Shown: positions 11,817 through 23,532, counted from the first letter of the stretch. The stretch is 64,000 nt of DNA from Fraxinus americana (GCA_035079005.1 CM068728.1:15111340-15175339); one strand, 5' to 3'. Notes: generated by a model from the sequence alone, not told the origin. Translations and numbers: made by a program.

Positions 11817-12589
11817 TTAGCAACTAGGGTGAAATTTATTGAAACACCGGAAGAAGCCGAGGGCTGCATCTCTCGCTTCTTCAGGAGGTGGTATCGTTGG
11901 AGTTAGTGGCTCAAATTCTGCTTTCCAATGAGCAATACACTTTTCACTTTCTTTTCTTTTGATAGGAATGAATGAAAATATAACTCTGTATGGATCATAC
12001 ATCTTGATCAGGTCGCCTCCGATGACTCGGTCGGTGACAGACCGTCCTTGTTCGACAATCTCTATCCTTTCGGTAGACTCTTTCACATAATTGCTAAAAA
12101 CTGCATCAAATTACATGTTAAAAGTGGCATTAATATTATTTTCTTTAGAGTTAGTAGTGTCAAAACAGCTTGATCAGTTTAAACTGGCCCGCAAAACAAG
12201 AGGACTGGTTGGGTCTGTACCGGAACCAACCTAGTTCCTTACGCATTCTCGGCCTATCCAAAACCACGGACTAAATTTTAGGTCCGTTATGGCCCATCAA
12301 CCTGTCGAGGGCAGTCTAGGCCGAACCCTTTTTAATTAGAAAAGTAATGGTGTTAGAATCTGGACAGTCCCACCCATTTTTACGTAGGTGGGTGGGGGAG
12401 ATATTTACCGGGACCGAGCTTCAAAAGCCTGAGGCTTCCTGAGCTGCCATCATCTTCAATATATTCAGCACTAGCAAGCATATCTGGATTTATTGTGCTC
12501 AATATTTCATTATCCCTATATATTTGCCATACTTTCTTAGCAGGGATGTTGAGGACAACGTCTGCTTTCATGTTTCTCATCTCTCTCAC
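11817..12589 (-). CDS. Bet v 1/MLP-type ligand-binding protein (two exons)
   Basis: Exon 1 is 12409-12589 and exon 2 is 11817-12100. The 308-bp intron has GT at 12408 and AG before 12100, and the joined frame is 465 bp (154 residues plus stop), the usual length of this family. A second start at 12571 (MKADVV...) gives 148 residues and fits family N-termini better. Exon 1 encodes MKADVVLNIPAKKVWQIYRD and a loop DDGSSGSLRLLKLGP, the counterpart of the family's Gly-rich loop. Exon 2 encodes ESTERIEIVEQGRSVTDRVI, KMYDPYRVIFSFIP and a C-terminal helix EEARDAALGFFRCFNKF. Such proteins (norcoclaurine synthase-like, phytohormone-binding, MLP) have a hydrophobic pocket for small ligands and are usually cytosolic. 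I cannot assign an enzyme activity. No neighbouring pathway gene is seen. The frame is intact, unlike the repeats around it. Confidence 0.8.
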
Positions 12590-13959
12590 TCTCTACTCTA
12601 CTTTTTCGTACCTCAGTTAGGTAAATGAAACTTGGCATTTTAAATACAAAACACAGACCACGAAATTTAATAAACTAAGGAAGATATATTAGCTTAAGAA
12701 ATAGTAGGTTCGAAAATTACTGGTTTTATTCCCCCATGCTTAGTGCCTACAAGCTTTTGGCATCTTCCAGCGACTAAAAAATATTAAATGTTGGAATTGC
12801 CCGTTAAATTATACCTTCTCCACTTGCTCTGGATGTAAATCTCTTCTTGCAATTCTCACAAAAGCAACACTGGAAGACCAGAAGCTTCTTTTGTGGCTCT
12901 AAGGCCTATAAAGCCATCAAAACTCACTTTATTCCCACTACTTCAAACTTGAGGACCTGAATTTTGTAAACTAAAACAGGCGAAAAGATATAGCAATTAC
13001 ATACTCTGAGTACTAATTTAGGTTCTGGGTGGAATGGGGATTATGAAATTTCTTCAAGATGTGGTAAGAAATGCTTGCAAAAGATATTCCAAGATGAGAC
13101 GAGATTCCTTTTTGGAAAAGTGATCGTTCATCATAATGACATGTTCGTAATGGGAGATGGATAAAAAAGGGGGGAACTTCAGCTGGCCTCATCGTGATTT
13201 GAAATTGGTGATTTGTTTGAGGTTGTGGTGGTGCTCATGGTTGTCGATTTGAGCTGGTGGTGGCGATTTTAGGTGGTGCCTGCGGTGGTGGTTGTGGATT
13301 CAATGTGAAGGTGATGGATTTGAGATAAAAGTAGTGGATTTGACTTGGTGGTGGCTACGATTTTGTGGTGTTAGCGGTGGTGGAGGTGAGGTGGGGTGAG
13401 TCTTTGACCAATTAATTGAGTAATTTTTTATTAATAAATAATTTTTGACATATTAAATGTGTTATTTGCAACTATACAGGCGGTTGTAGCCAATTAATTG
13501 AATAATTTGTGAGTAGTAAATAATTTGTGACATATGAAATGTGAATTCTTACTAAAATACATGATTATGACCCACAAAATTTTATATTTATAACTGTGAC
13601 CTTGATTTGTGATTAGCATGCAACCATGACTATAAATTGTGTGTTATTGTGACTACGACATATTTAATTAAATTAAAAGTCACAAAATTTTATTGAAGTC
13701 ATAGTATTACCACCTGATTTTTGAAAAAAAAAAATTCATCTTCTATACTCCAGATCATAGAGTCTGAATCACGCGGGCCGCTGCATTTTTCTTCTATAAT
13801 ACACATCTGCAGTAGTTATCATTTCTTATTAAATGCAACGACGGTTGTGTGTATAGAAAGTTGAACCGCTTCAGCTGTTTTTCCTTGAAAACGTACAAAA
13901 CAGTAATTCATTTGGGCGCAATAATTAAGGACGCCTCGTGTTCATAACATTCCAACAAA
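12590..13959. other. Intergenic DNA with a GGTGG-rich stretch and GTCACA-rich AT DNA
   Basis: This includes the upstream region of the Bet v 1-like gene. 13190-13400 is a low-complexity stretch of degenerate GGTGGTGG units. 13436-13760 is AT-rich with repeated TTGTGACATA/GTCACAAAA motifs, like the interior of the possible element at 6641-9080. No gene is supported. Confidence 0.4.
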
Positions 13960-14919
13960 CACGCCTCTTTAAAATTATTACACTACAGCCTCAGCAATGA
14001 GACGAAGATCACTACCTCAGCCTCAACATGGATAGCTTCGACAAGGCTTCAGAGATACAAACCACTTCGAAGCCAACAACCTCGAACAAAAGAACCTCAG
14101 CTGGTGCTCTCCAACCTTTTCTAAACAATTAGAAACTTCAAAGTACACAATTTCGAATAACACCTTCGATAAGTACCTCAGCCAATTCATGATAATTCCA
14201 CTTTCAAATTCTAATTATAATATAAATATTTATATTCAGACTTGGGGGCTATGGTTAGAAATAACCACCCCAACAAAATTTTTATTTTTATACATAACAG
14301 AAGTTCGTGCATTATATAAATAATCATGCATAGACTTGAGGGACTATTGTTATGCATCACCACCGAGTCTCCTATGGAAGCCATGCCGCAATCCATGTGA
14401 AGATATTGAGTCAAATCTGACAAAGTCAATAAAGACTTGATTAGTCAAAATATAAAAGTCAAAGAAGAAGCTAATCACATTGTTTCGAAGTCCTTGTATG
14501 GCCGAAGCTCTATCTTTACTCGAAGCTTTTTTAGGCCAAAGTACCCTCCCTGTTCAAAGCTCTCTTTCAGGCTGAAGCACTTGCTGTCTTCGAAGGGATC
14601 TGCAAACGATCTCTATAAATGATTGATGTAATATTTATATTAATGAATGTCAGGATGTCAGCTTAGGATGTAGGGCGGCTGACCATTGTCAATGTATTAA
14701 ATGTATAGCAAGCAAAGTGATAAGAGGCTTCGATCTGAAAGATAAAGCCACGTGGTTTCGATCCAACGACTGTCACGTAGGATAGAACTCTATTTATAAG
14801 CAACTCTTGTAATTCATTAAGAATAATGAAACTCTCGACACTTGAAGCTACACTCAGTTTTCTCTCTTGCTCATTTCATATTTATTTCCTTAAGTTTATT
14901 TACAAATAGATCCACGACA
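13960..14919 (+). mobile_element. LTR-retrotransposon remnant: internal 3' end, polypurine tract and one LTR
   Basis: A polypurine-like GACTTGAGGGACTAT (14333-14347) is followed by TGTTATGCATCACC, a likely LTR start at 14348. A TATA-like TATTTATAAG occurs at about 14798-14807, and poly(A)-type AATAATGAAA follows at 14822-14831. A plausible end is ...CCACGACA at 14919. The DNA before it (13960-14347) is rich in CTTCGAAG/CCTCAG phrases, as in internal 3' regions of Tat-type elements. No second LTR or primer site was found, so this is a remnant. The end is uncertain. Confidence 0.45.
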
Positions 14920-14932
14920 ATTTGTTGAAAAT

Positions 14933-15331
14933 TTGTTCGGTATGGAATGCGAAACACCTGCCCAAAATCAATTTGGGAATGAATTTGCTGGTCTCAATGA
15001 ATTACCAATTCTAGAAAATATTGAAGATTTCGACGTTCGTGAATGTAGTCATCCAATTGATTTGGATGGCGTTGATTTTGATTCTAGTGTTTCAATTGAT
15101 TTGGAACAAGATGAAGAACCAACATTAAATATTCCCGATGCAAGAGGGAAGAGAAAGGGGAAGAAACAGGCAAAGTGTTGGGACCATCACTGATTGTGTG
15201 GTCGATGGACTTTCAGAAATCAAAACAATATGTAAATATTGTCAACAACGACTGACATGACAAAAAGACATTGGAACTACCCACCTACGTAATCAATTTT
15301 TATCATATTGCCAATACTGGAACATTTTTGT
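14933..15331 (+). pseudogene. hAT transposase N-terminal fragment with BED zinc finger
   Basis: An acidic N-terminal segment (MFGMECETPAQNQFGNEF..., 86 residues) ends in a basic GKRKGKKQAKCWDHH. A frameshift and stop follow, and then the next frame reads VVDGLSEIKTICKYCQQRL and GTTHLRNQFLSYC. The spacing Cys-x2-Cys ... His-x-Cys-type and the GT(S/T)HLRN phrase are the BED-type zinc finger at the start of plant hAT transposases. The catalytic core is absent, and an in-frame TGA lies within the finger. It is a decayed fragment. Confidence 0.6.
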
Positions 15332-15644
15332 CACACGTCATAGAGCATCTCTTACATTTATAAATGCCATCCTTTTTCATCCAAATCTAAGGTCAAAACG
15401 TGTTGAAATTTACTTGTGTGGATGCAAATGAACCTGACATCTATTGTCCACGTGATCATTACGAAAAAGAAGGTCAAAGCCTATGACTATTGCTTGAAAG
15501 ATTCGTTGTCCTATTTGACTGTTCAAAGATACAAGCTATTACTTGAAAGAATTGTTGTCCCATTTGGCTGTCCGCATCCCTAATGTCATCCTCAATCAAA
15601 CTTTTGTCCAACCCGAAAATTAAATAGTGGAGTAAAAGAAATTA
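15332..15644. other. Intergenic DNA between hAT fragment and MITE
   Basis: Probably the decayed continuation of the hAT fragment. It contains an internal short duplication (ATTGCTTGAAAGATTCGTTG-like at about 15488 and 15541). No intact ORF. Confidence 0.35.
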
Positions 15645-15945
15645 GGGTGCGTTTGATTGTAATGGTGGAAAATAGGTGGAAAAAAAATATTTTACAGGGA
15701 AAAAATTTACTTAGAAAATATTTTACAGAGAAAATGATTTCAAGTGTGTTTAATTGGTATAATTTTCCATCCGAAAAATTTTTAAATTTTTTATTTATTT
15801 GACTTTATTTCACATGGAAATTGTCCATTAAAGTGATTTTTTTTTTTTTCCACAATTGGTTATAAAATTTGTTTCTATTGCCACAAAAGTAAAAAAAGGG
15901 GAAAAAAAAATTTGTTTCCTAAAAAATCATTTTTTTTTAAGAATG
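15645..15945 (+). mobile_element. Harbinger-like MITE, truncated on the right, same family as 62222-62777
   Basis: Starts GGGTGCGTTTGATTG directly after TTA. It is colinear with the reverse complement of 62222-62777 over about 300 bp, for example AAGTGTGTTTAATTGGTATA, then TCCATTAAAGTGATTTTT, then TTGTTTCCTAAAAAATCATT. After about 15945 the similarity ends, so the right half is missing. Confidence 0.7.
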
Positions 15946-18177
15946 GCACCACAACAAATCTTTCACTTCATATTCGTCCGGTTCTTGAATTTTTTTTTTC
16001 TATGGAAGACGCACTACCATCTCAACAACAAAACAAATCAAATCACGTTTTCAAAAGGATAAATTCCTAAACTTGCATGAAAAGATCAGTTACTGTATGA
16101 AAGTAATTGAATAATCTGGCATCAAATATAACAAAATTCAAGTTATAGCCCAGTTCCCCAAAAAAACAAAGAATAACAAAATTTGCACAATGTGTAAAGC
16201 TATTACACATTATATTTACTCAGGAAAGATACAGCAAAGGCACATTACAAGAATCTCTAAACGCAGTATGAAAACAATTGGCTACTTCCAACAATTAGAA
16301 AAGACGAAGCAGATGGCAAGATGAAACATATCAGAATCTTCTGCTTCTTTGCTGAATCAATGAAAAGAAAGTATGATGATGCCAATATATCCACATTAGA
16401 ACCTCTACAAACCAAAATACATTTACAGCCTTGATGTTCTGCATCATATCTTTTCCATGACGGAACTGTCAACCTGCAAACATGAATTGTTTCTCTATAA
16501 GAAACACAATGTAAAATGTACAAAGAATAAATAATAAGATGAAAACAGAAATATTACTCAACACCATTCAAAACAGGATAATAATCAAGATTGCTATACC
16601 GATGCTTCTAAAATACAGCTTCTGATACCAAACCCCACATTGTAAACAGGCAAACTGCCTTCACGGAAAAGTAATATGGACAATGGCCATATGAAGTTCC
16701 CTTCCATGCTAACTAACTACTAAAAGAAAGAGTAATTCTTTATTCTAATTTTGGTGTTGAAACTTCTTTCATTTAAAAAAAACAATAATATTAATAATTT
16801 GAAGCAAAAATTGACAGTTTGATGATGTGTTGATCAAAAATCATCAAGAAAAGCAGCACAGAGGAGAACGTTTTTGTGTGTACTGTCTTAGACTCCAATT
16901 GTTGAGTTTTAGCCTTCTAAAGTCCTAAACACTCAAAAGATACTACTTTAGCTTTTAATTATCCCATCATCCTTAATAAACAATACATCTCATGAATACT
17001 GTTCTATTTAAAATTGTCCTTGACCTTCAATAGTATGTACTAACTATGATCACTAACTAAATAAGTTACAACAAAGCTACGAAATAGTATTTCATAATTA
17101 AATTAACAGGAAAATTGAAGTGTTTGATATATATGAGTGATTATCATTATTTCTGCTGTAATCAGCATGCGTTCAATGAATCCATATATGATTTCTGGAA
17201 CCTCCTCTACGAAGCAATGAGAAACCAGTATGCTCAGAACGGACCTTAAATTCTAAATATATAATAAAACCTGGCATTCCTTTAGCCTTATACTCACTTT
17301 CTTGTCTTATTCATGAGTTGTGCCCATTACTTCGTAACCACATCAGTTCCAACTAAATAAGTCAGCAAAGATTGTTGTCCACTTAAAGTTGGCTTTCAAA
17401 GTCAAATTAAAAAAATTACCTAAACATACTTCCATATTCATAATCACATATTTTTTTTTCTGGTGGTAATGAACGAGCTCAAGATAACTTATAACGGTTC
17501 ACCTAACTACAAAATGCAGTTTGGAAATTTCAGCAACTTTTTTGTACATATTAAGTTTATGAAGAGAGGTTCATTGCACTTAATTCAGCAAATGGAATCA
17601 TACCCAGCATACTATGGTTCTATCTTTAGCCCAGTAAAGAAAAAACAAACTTATTTCATTCTACATTCAAAGTATATCTTGCAAAAGTACCAATTTATCA
17701 AAAGAAGAGACATATCCAAGAGAAAAGATAAGGAAATGTCAATCAGCAGCAAAAAGCAGCAGCTGCGACTTACCAATAAATTCAAACTGCAATGTGTACT
17801 CTTATGACTAAGAAGAACTTCTCCCATAGTACTGGAGAGAATAAAGTACAAGAGTATTGAAACTAAACTTCAAAATTGAGAGAAAAAATTATGGTTTCCT
17901 AGTAGTATCTATAATCATAAATCATAAAACAAAACAGATAAAACTACAGAACACTGGAAAAAATTCGACCTAGAAAGAGGATATACAGAGTAGTGGAAGA
18001 ACCATCTAGAAAAAGAAAAGCTGCAGCATTAATTTTAAATGATTTGAGTATTGTAATTGTCCAATGCTCAATGTGATCAGGAGGCATCATATTTATGTAA
18101 TTATTAAAAAATAGTGTCATTTTGATACCAATCAATATGTTATATTTATGGAAGGATAAATGGTGAAGTACCTCATC
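15946..18177. other. Region downstream of the callose synthase gene, no gene recognised
   Basis: 2.2 kb of AT-rich DNA. The 3' untranslated region of the minus-strand callose synthase must lie in its right part. Short frames at 16257-16523 (minus) and 17463-17807 (plus) have no recognisable domains. I see no transposon ends, RNA genes or further exons. Confidence 0.4.
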
Positions 18178-21100
18178 TCACAAATCAGCCTTAGGTTTCT
18201 TTCCTGCCACAATCTGGGAAATGTGAAGACCCCTGCTAAATGCTTGATTGAATAAAATCCTTGTCTGCATGTTTTGGAACCCAGGCAACCACGATAGAAG
18301 GGCAACAGGTGCCATAATTATAACTCCAAACATAATGTCATACAGTCGAGATACAGAAACAATGGTCTCCCAGAGAGCTGTTTTCTCCAAGAAGGGCTGC
18401 AGGACTTGTGCAATCAAAATAATTCCCCACCCAGTTGGAATGAAAGCCAATAAACTCGTGAAGATATCCAGAAATTTGAACCTTGTAAACTCCAGCAAAG
18501 CAGCAATCACAATTCCTGCTAGAATAATAACAAGGAACTGAACCAGGCGGTAGTATATGTGCTCTTTCGCAGCATATTTGTCCCGAGCATTAGCTAATAG
18601 TACACTAACTCCAAGAGCCACAACCACATAAATCCAGGAAAGCAAGTAAACAGCAATGCTTTTGCTTCCAGCTGCAATGCCCAAATGATACACAATCCCA
18701 TACTGGAAAAAGAAGAATCGGAGGTCCAAAATTATTTCAAGTACCTTTCCCCAAATACCAGTTGTCCTTAAATGATCTTGTTCTTCATACCACCACTTTT
18801 CCCAGCTCTGTTCAGGTTTTGCAGACACACCACCCTGGTACCATATCCAGTTCATAAAATCATCAAAATCGTGAACAGCTTTTAACCAATCAAACCCCAG
18901 AGGATTAAAAATGAAGGGGGCCAATATCCAGGAAACTACTAGAAACCAACTGGTGATGGTCAGTGCTATGTACACAAAAGTTCCTGTAGCTACAGGGCTG
19001 TAGGAAGCATATACGGTGAGAATTAGTCCAAGCTCAATAGCCTTCACAAAGTGACTACGGGCATATAATCTATAGTTTTCAGCAAAACTCTTGTGCTGCA
19101 CGACAAAACCACGACCAGTTGCACGGTATTTGGCACCACCATGAAGAATAGTTCTACCAAAGTAATGGCCAAGGGTTCCCATGGAAAACGTATAGAATAC
19201 TGAAGAAAGCTGGAGCTGCATTGTTATGAATTCCCATATAGCATTCAGGAATCCATGCTCAAGCGAATTTTCCACAACCATTGGCAAGGCAGTAAACAGA
19301 CCAAGTTGGATGATAAACTGCTGGTTCAAGATTGTGGCAAGTGCTTTATTGTCATTAGCATTATCTGCTGTCGCAGAACTCTCTATTCCACTCAATGCAA
19401 GATAAAGCCGGCCCCACAAAAATGCATATACAGTGAGGACAATGATCATTGTATTGAAGAAAAAGCCCACAGTAGTGTAGAAGAACGAGAGCATTCTAAA
19501 GAAATCCAGCCTATTGCCCAACCTGTAGACATCTCGGCTAAGAATTTGCTCACCATTCCCACTGGCAACCTTCGCTTCAAACATGGAAATCTGATTGAGC
19601 CCAACATCCCTTCCCTTGCCAACTTGGACATATTCATGATGAGTGACATTTCCACCTCTCAATGTGCAATTGAATCCGGCAAAAATATCTTCACTGATGT
19701 TAATCACTCTGGAAGCCTTGCTTATCCCTCCCCGAGTCAAAAACCAAAACCTGTCAAACACATCAGGGTGCCCATAATGCATCTGGATTTTTAGATGATT
19801 AGCTAAAACACGTTGACCCAAAGTGACAAAACTTGTTTCCTGTGCAGACATGAACCAAGCTAGTGATGACACAGAACCTGTAAAAATGTGCTCACGGACA
19901 CCCAAGATAGTAGGTTTCCTGATGCCATAATAGTGTCTGAATTCCTCCAAAAGGTTCCGCATCTTTAGTGCCTCCTCGAAATAGTTATCCTGGTTCATGT
20001 CAATAGTCTGAACTGCATCTCCCCTCGTGAAGATAATGGCATGATTCTGATTCTCCGGTTTCCCCTCTCCAAGCTTCAATGGGCCAGGCAACTTGACCCG
20101 ATAGATCTCAACTTCTCTTTCCAACTTCTGGTCATACTTCACCAGAACAGAGTAATACTCTTTCTCATCCCTCGCAGACGACACCTCATCAACATAGGCA
20201 ACACGAAGAGCTTCGTTATTCTTCATAAGATTAAAAATCTCCTCGGCATGGGGATCCTTTTTGGCCTTCTGTGAACCATAAATCTGACATGCAACAACAT
20301 AAGTAAATTTCATCAACGCAGTCCCAGGTTCGTGGCCTTTGAACAGCAAACTGACAGAATTCACTCTGTTCAAACTTCTTGAGGAGGGTGACTTTGCCGA
20401 GTTCAAACCATCCATGCCATCATTACGCCTCATGGAACCAAGTTGCATTGATCCTTCCTTTATGTCCATCTCAGATGCAGAATCCAGAAAAGCCAGCACC
20501 TCAAGAGCTCGATAGTAGTACATCATTCCTCTCACTGTGCGGGTGAGTGTCTGGCCTCTGTATGATGCCCATAGACGAAGTTCTCTCAACCTAGTTGTCC
20601 AAAGTTCTTTTTCACTTGCCATCCCCTCTCTGCGCATCCTCTCCAAGAAGTTCCTCCACTCATCAGCATAGATGGTCTGCAAGTAGTAGAGGGTAGAAAT
20701 CCCATCTTCGTTCTCAGTTCGGAGTTGTTCCTTGCTGTATAACACTTCTTCATTGTAGTAGGGAGTCAAAACGCTGAAGGCCCTCATTTTCTCTACTTGA
20801 GGAGCATGAGGCATGTTCATGAACAATGAATTGCTGAAGAAAGCAATTCGGCGTCTAGCCTCAAGATTTTCTGGAACTCTGTGCATGGAATCCCGTGATG
20901 TAAGAATGGTATGCAACCGCCGTACCCGACGATAGAAATTCTCATTATCTGAACTTGGCAACTCAACAGCATTCTCAAAAAGCAATCCAGCACTGGAAAC
21001 TGTCCTTCGAGGAGCCAGACCATCCTCCTCCAGTTGGTCGTTGCTTCTCTGCTCTTTAAGGAAATCTCTAATAGCAGCCTCATAAAGGGCCTGCAGAGCA

Positions 21101-23532
21101 TTCACCACCTTGTCAACATCTATATTAGGCTTGAGTAATAAATTGAGGAGATGGACCAACTTCTCATGCATCTTGTGGAGTGCAGTCATGTTGTAGTATT
21201 TAGTGAATTTCTCCAGCTGAACCCACTGATCAATTTCTTGAAAGAAGGTTCTGACAATGGTATACTCCTCAGAGTCATATTTGACAATTGCAAGTAAGAA
21301 CTGCCTCAAACTATCGTAAGCTTCAATAACCGCACATCGCCTGTACTCATTCTTGCAGATCTTATACCAAAGCCACCTGTCAGGAGCATCAACCAACTCT
21401 TTTGCCTGACTGAGAGCAAGCAGCAGTTCATTACAGAGCAGCAAACATGGCCACTGAATCACATGAATTTCCCAGTTACTTTTAGGGTCTGCACGGTCAT
21501 TTTGAGGCAGCTCAAGTAGCTCAACTTCACGGTCACAGAGAATGTCTTCCTCCCGGAATGTCATAATTATTTCATTCCATATCAAGGCAAATTTATAGGC
21601 CTCCACCTGATTTGATTCGAGTTTTTTAAAGGGACGGCCAAGCCCATACCTCAGCTTCAACCGGCAGATGGCATCCTTGATCTTACTCCTAAATGTTCCC
21701 CTAGCATTCAGAAGCTGCTCCTCGGGCATCAGATTAAACTGAATAGCACTAGCAAAGAACTGAAACCTCAACCTCAACTGCTGCATATTCCGGATCTCAC
21801 CCAAGTGATCAAACAACCCAACCCCAGCACCAACAAGTGAAGAGTAAATTGCATACCAAATCTGCAGATCCATGAGGTAAATCAAAACAACTGGAAGCCA
21901 CAATAGCCCCACTGCAAACCGATTGCTGTGGTCAAAGAACTCGTGCCATTCATAATTAACATCCTTCAGATCCAATAATGTCTTAGTGGGAGCAATCATG
22001 GGCTTAATTTGCATGAAGTAACTGAAGGTGAATTTTGTTGCAAGCACAACCACCCAGAACAGTGAATACTTAATATTGTCTACAAGACCTTCCCTAAGCC
22101 CCCTACCCACAAAAGTCCTGCTTTGAAACCACCATGACAACAAATAAAAGATCTTCCAATTCGTATTCTCCAGAAAGTTCCTAATCCATGGCAGGACAAA
22201 TAAAGCCAGGGCCAGAATTTCTGGAGCAAGAAAAGCCAATGCAACCTCAAGAAAATTCACAACTCTCCTATTGGCAGAGCGAGACCAAGATCGATCCTGA
22301 TTCCTCTGGCTCCAAATCCTTCCGTAGAACACCCCGAACACCAAAATCCAAGCAGCTGCAACCACACATTTTAAGAACATCCTCACCCCCAATGACTTTG
22401 TCTCCCTCGAAACCAAACTATATTGCATTCCAGCATCCAACAACGACTGCAAGAACCTCAGTGTGCTCCAAGTGATAAATACAGTCAAGCATTTGACCTG
22501 AACCTCCCTATTCTCCAATGCCTGCCACGGATACTCTCTCCTCTCCCATGCCACAAATATCGAAGCCTGAAGAAATAGAATCAACATAATCCACAACTTA
22601 TCGAAACTCCTAAACAAATTCCAAAATGACCTCTTCTCAACAAACCCTGTCTTTCCCACTTTCTTCCCCATCCCAGTAACAAAAAAATTACTCCCAACAT
22701 CAATCGGCCATTTCAGCTTCTCAAAACACCTCTTACTCCAAAAATACTCGTTTATATCATCATAATTCCGCCAAGCGGAGTGCGGTGCAGTGCCATTCCT
22801 ACTATTATCCACCTCAGCTTTAATAGTATCATATATAGGCTTCACAACTTTATTTAAAAACGCATTTTCTCCAGAAAAAGATGGCAGAAATGGCCTCCCG
22901 GTGTTCTCATCGATATAATCCTCCAGTATCTTATTCAATTCCATAGCCATGTTATGAAAAATATAACAAATACATTCCGGAACAAAGCGTATATTCGCCG
23001 ACTCGCCCCAAATAAGTAAATAAAGAGACACATATAAAAGCTCGCGGCGGTGATCTGAGGAGTGGCGTGAATGGGAGTCCGAAAGCCAGATGTTGGACTT
23101 GAGGTTAAGGTAAGAGCACCAATTGGAGTAGTTCTTCAGGAGGTGGCGGCGGAAGCGCCGGAGAACAGATGGATCGAGAGTATCAATGCTATCCGGAGGA
23201 GGAGAGAGCCGCATCTGAGCATTAGACAGATGAAGAACTATGTGTTCCCGCTGGTTCCTTACATTGGAGGATTGAAACCCAAAGAACAGTGCAAGCCAGT
23301 CGAGAAGGTCGTACTGGGGCTGCCATAGGGAGAAAGGCGGCCGCCGGAGGTCCCCAACAGCACGGAGAGAGGCAGCAGCGGCTCGAACCTCCGGATAACG
23401 GAGGGAGGGGTGGTCGTCTAGCAAATTGTGGATCGGAATTATGTTGTACACATCTTCTGCGTCTGAGTATTGCAGTGGTGGACCGGAATGCCCCGACAGC
23501 GGCGCTGTCCGTTGACGGTGGTTGTTACTCAT
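18178..23532 (-). CDS. CALS12: Callose synthase 12-like (1,3-beta-glucan synthase, GSL5/PMR4 type)
   Basis: A single uninterrupted exon of 1,784 residues. It would make the beta-1,3-glucan callose from UDP-glucose at the plasma membrane. The best-known relative deposits callose in wounds and papillae and affects salicylate defence. The N-terminal YNIIPIHNLL, DDHPSLRYPEVRAAAASL and DLLDWLALFFGFQ are highly conserved in this subgroup. An FKS1-type domain lies near residues 165-280 (LYLLIWGESANIRFVPECIC). A first set of membrane helices follows, then a large cytosolic glucan synthase domain from about residue 890, with the putative UDP-glucose-binding RxTG motif as RATGRGF, and a C-terminal set of helices. 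The length matches the CALS11/CALS12 branch (about 1,770-1,780). I chose ATG 23532 (MSNNHRQRT) because it fits family N-termini. An in-frame ATG at 23667 would add 45 residues without family likeness. The end is ...GKKPKADL with stop TGA at 18178. CALS11 is the alternative name. Confidence 0.93.
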   Translation of the reverse strand: MSNNHRQRTAPLSGHSGPPLQYSDAEDVYNIIPIHNLLDDHPSLRYPEVRAAAASLRAVGDLRRPPFSLWQPQYDLLDWLALFFGFQSSNVRNQREHIVLHLSNAQMRLSPPPDSIDTLDPSVLRRFRRHLLKNYSNWCSYLNLKSNIWLSDSHSRHSSDHRRELLYVSLYLLIWGESANIRFVPECICYIFHNMAMELNKILEDYIDENTGRPFLPSFSGENAFLNKVVKPIYDTIKAEVDNSRNGTAPHSAWRNYDDINEYFWSKRCFEKLKWPIDVGSNFFVTGMGKKVGKTGFVEKRSFWNLFRSFDKLWIMLILFLQASIFVAWERREYPWQALENREVQVKCLTVFITWSTLRFLQSLLDAGMQYSLVSRETKSLGVRMFLKCVVAAAWILVFGVFYGRIWSQRNQDRSWSRSANRRVVNFLEVALAFLAPEILALALFVLPWIRNFLENTNWKIFYLLSWWFQSRTFVGRGLREGLVDNIKYSLFWVVVLATKFTFSYFMQIKPMIAPTKTLLDLKDVNYEWHEFFDHSNRFAVGLLWLPVVLIYLMDLQIWYAIYSSLVGAGVGLFDHLGEIRNMQQLRLRFQFFASAIQFNLMPEEQLLNARGTFRSKIKDAICRLKLRYGLGRPFKKLESNQVEAYKFALIWNEIIMTFREEDILCDREVELLELPQNDRADPKSNWEIHVIQWPCLLLCNELLLALSQAKELVDAPDRWLWYKICKNEYRRCAVIEAYDSLRQFLLAIVKYDSEEYTIVRTFFQEIDQWVQLEKFTKYYNMTALHKMHEKLVHLLNLLLKPNIDVDKVVNALQALYEAAIRDFLKEQRSNDQLEEDGLAPRRTVSSAGLLFENAVELPSSDNENFYRRVRRLHTILTSRDSMHRVPENLEARRRIAFFSNSLFMNMPHAPQVEKMRAFSVLTPYYNEEVLYSKEQLRTENEDGISTLYYLQTIYADEWRNFLERMRREGMASEKELWTTRLRELRLWASYRGQTLTRTVRGMMYYYRALEVLAFLDSASEMDIKEGSMQLGSMRRNDGMDGLNSAKSPSSRSLNRVNSVSLLFKGHEPGTALMKFTYVVACQIYGSQKAKKDPHAEEIFNLMKNNEALRVAYVDEVSSARDEKEYYSVLVKYDQKLEREVEIYRVKLPGPLKLGEGKPENQNHAIIFTRGDAVQTIDMNQDNYFEEALKMRNLLEEFRHYYGIRKPTILGVREHIFTGSVSSLAWFMSAQETSFVTLGQRVLANHLKIQMHYGHPDVFDRFWFLTRGGISKASRVINISEDIFAGFNCTLRGGNVTHHEYVQVGKGRDVGLNQISMFEAKVASGNGEQILSRDVYRLGNRLDFFRMLSFFYTTVGFFFNTMIIVLTVYAFLWGRLYLALSGIESSATADNANDNKALATILNQQFIIQLGLFTALPMVVENSLEHGFLNAIWEFITMQLQLSSVFYTFSMGTLGHYFGRTILHGGAKYRATGRGFVVQHKSFAENYRLYARSHFVKAIELGLILTVYASYSPVATGTFVYIALTITSWFLVVSWILAPFIFNPLGFDWLKAVHDFDDFMNWIWYQGGVSAKPEQSWEKWWYEEQDHLRTTGIWGKVLEIILDLRFFFFQYGIVYHLGIAAGSKSIAVYLLSWIYVVVALGVSVLLANARDKYAAKEHIYYRLVQFLVIILAGIVIAALLEFTRFKFLDIFTSLLAFIPTGWGIILIAQVLQPFLEKTALWETIVSVSRLYDIMFGVIIMAPVALLSWLPGFQNMQTRILFNQAFSRGLHISQIVAGKKPKADL

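Noticed and set aside
12820..12900. Minus-strand FCENCKKRF stretch resembling a C2H2 zinc finger
   Set aside because: Too short, no His pair and no flanking coding frame.
15946..18177. Possible second gene downstream of callose synthase
   Set aside because: No frame has a recognisable domain or paired splice sites. It is more simply explained as 3' untranslated and intergenic DNA.
19255..19794. 179-residue plus-strand ORF inside the callose synthase gene
   Set aside because: Shadow of the minus-strand gene, whose protein is highly conserved here.
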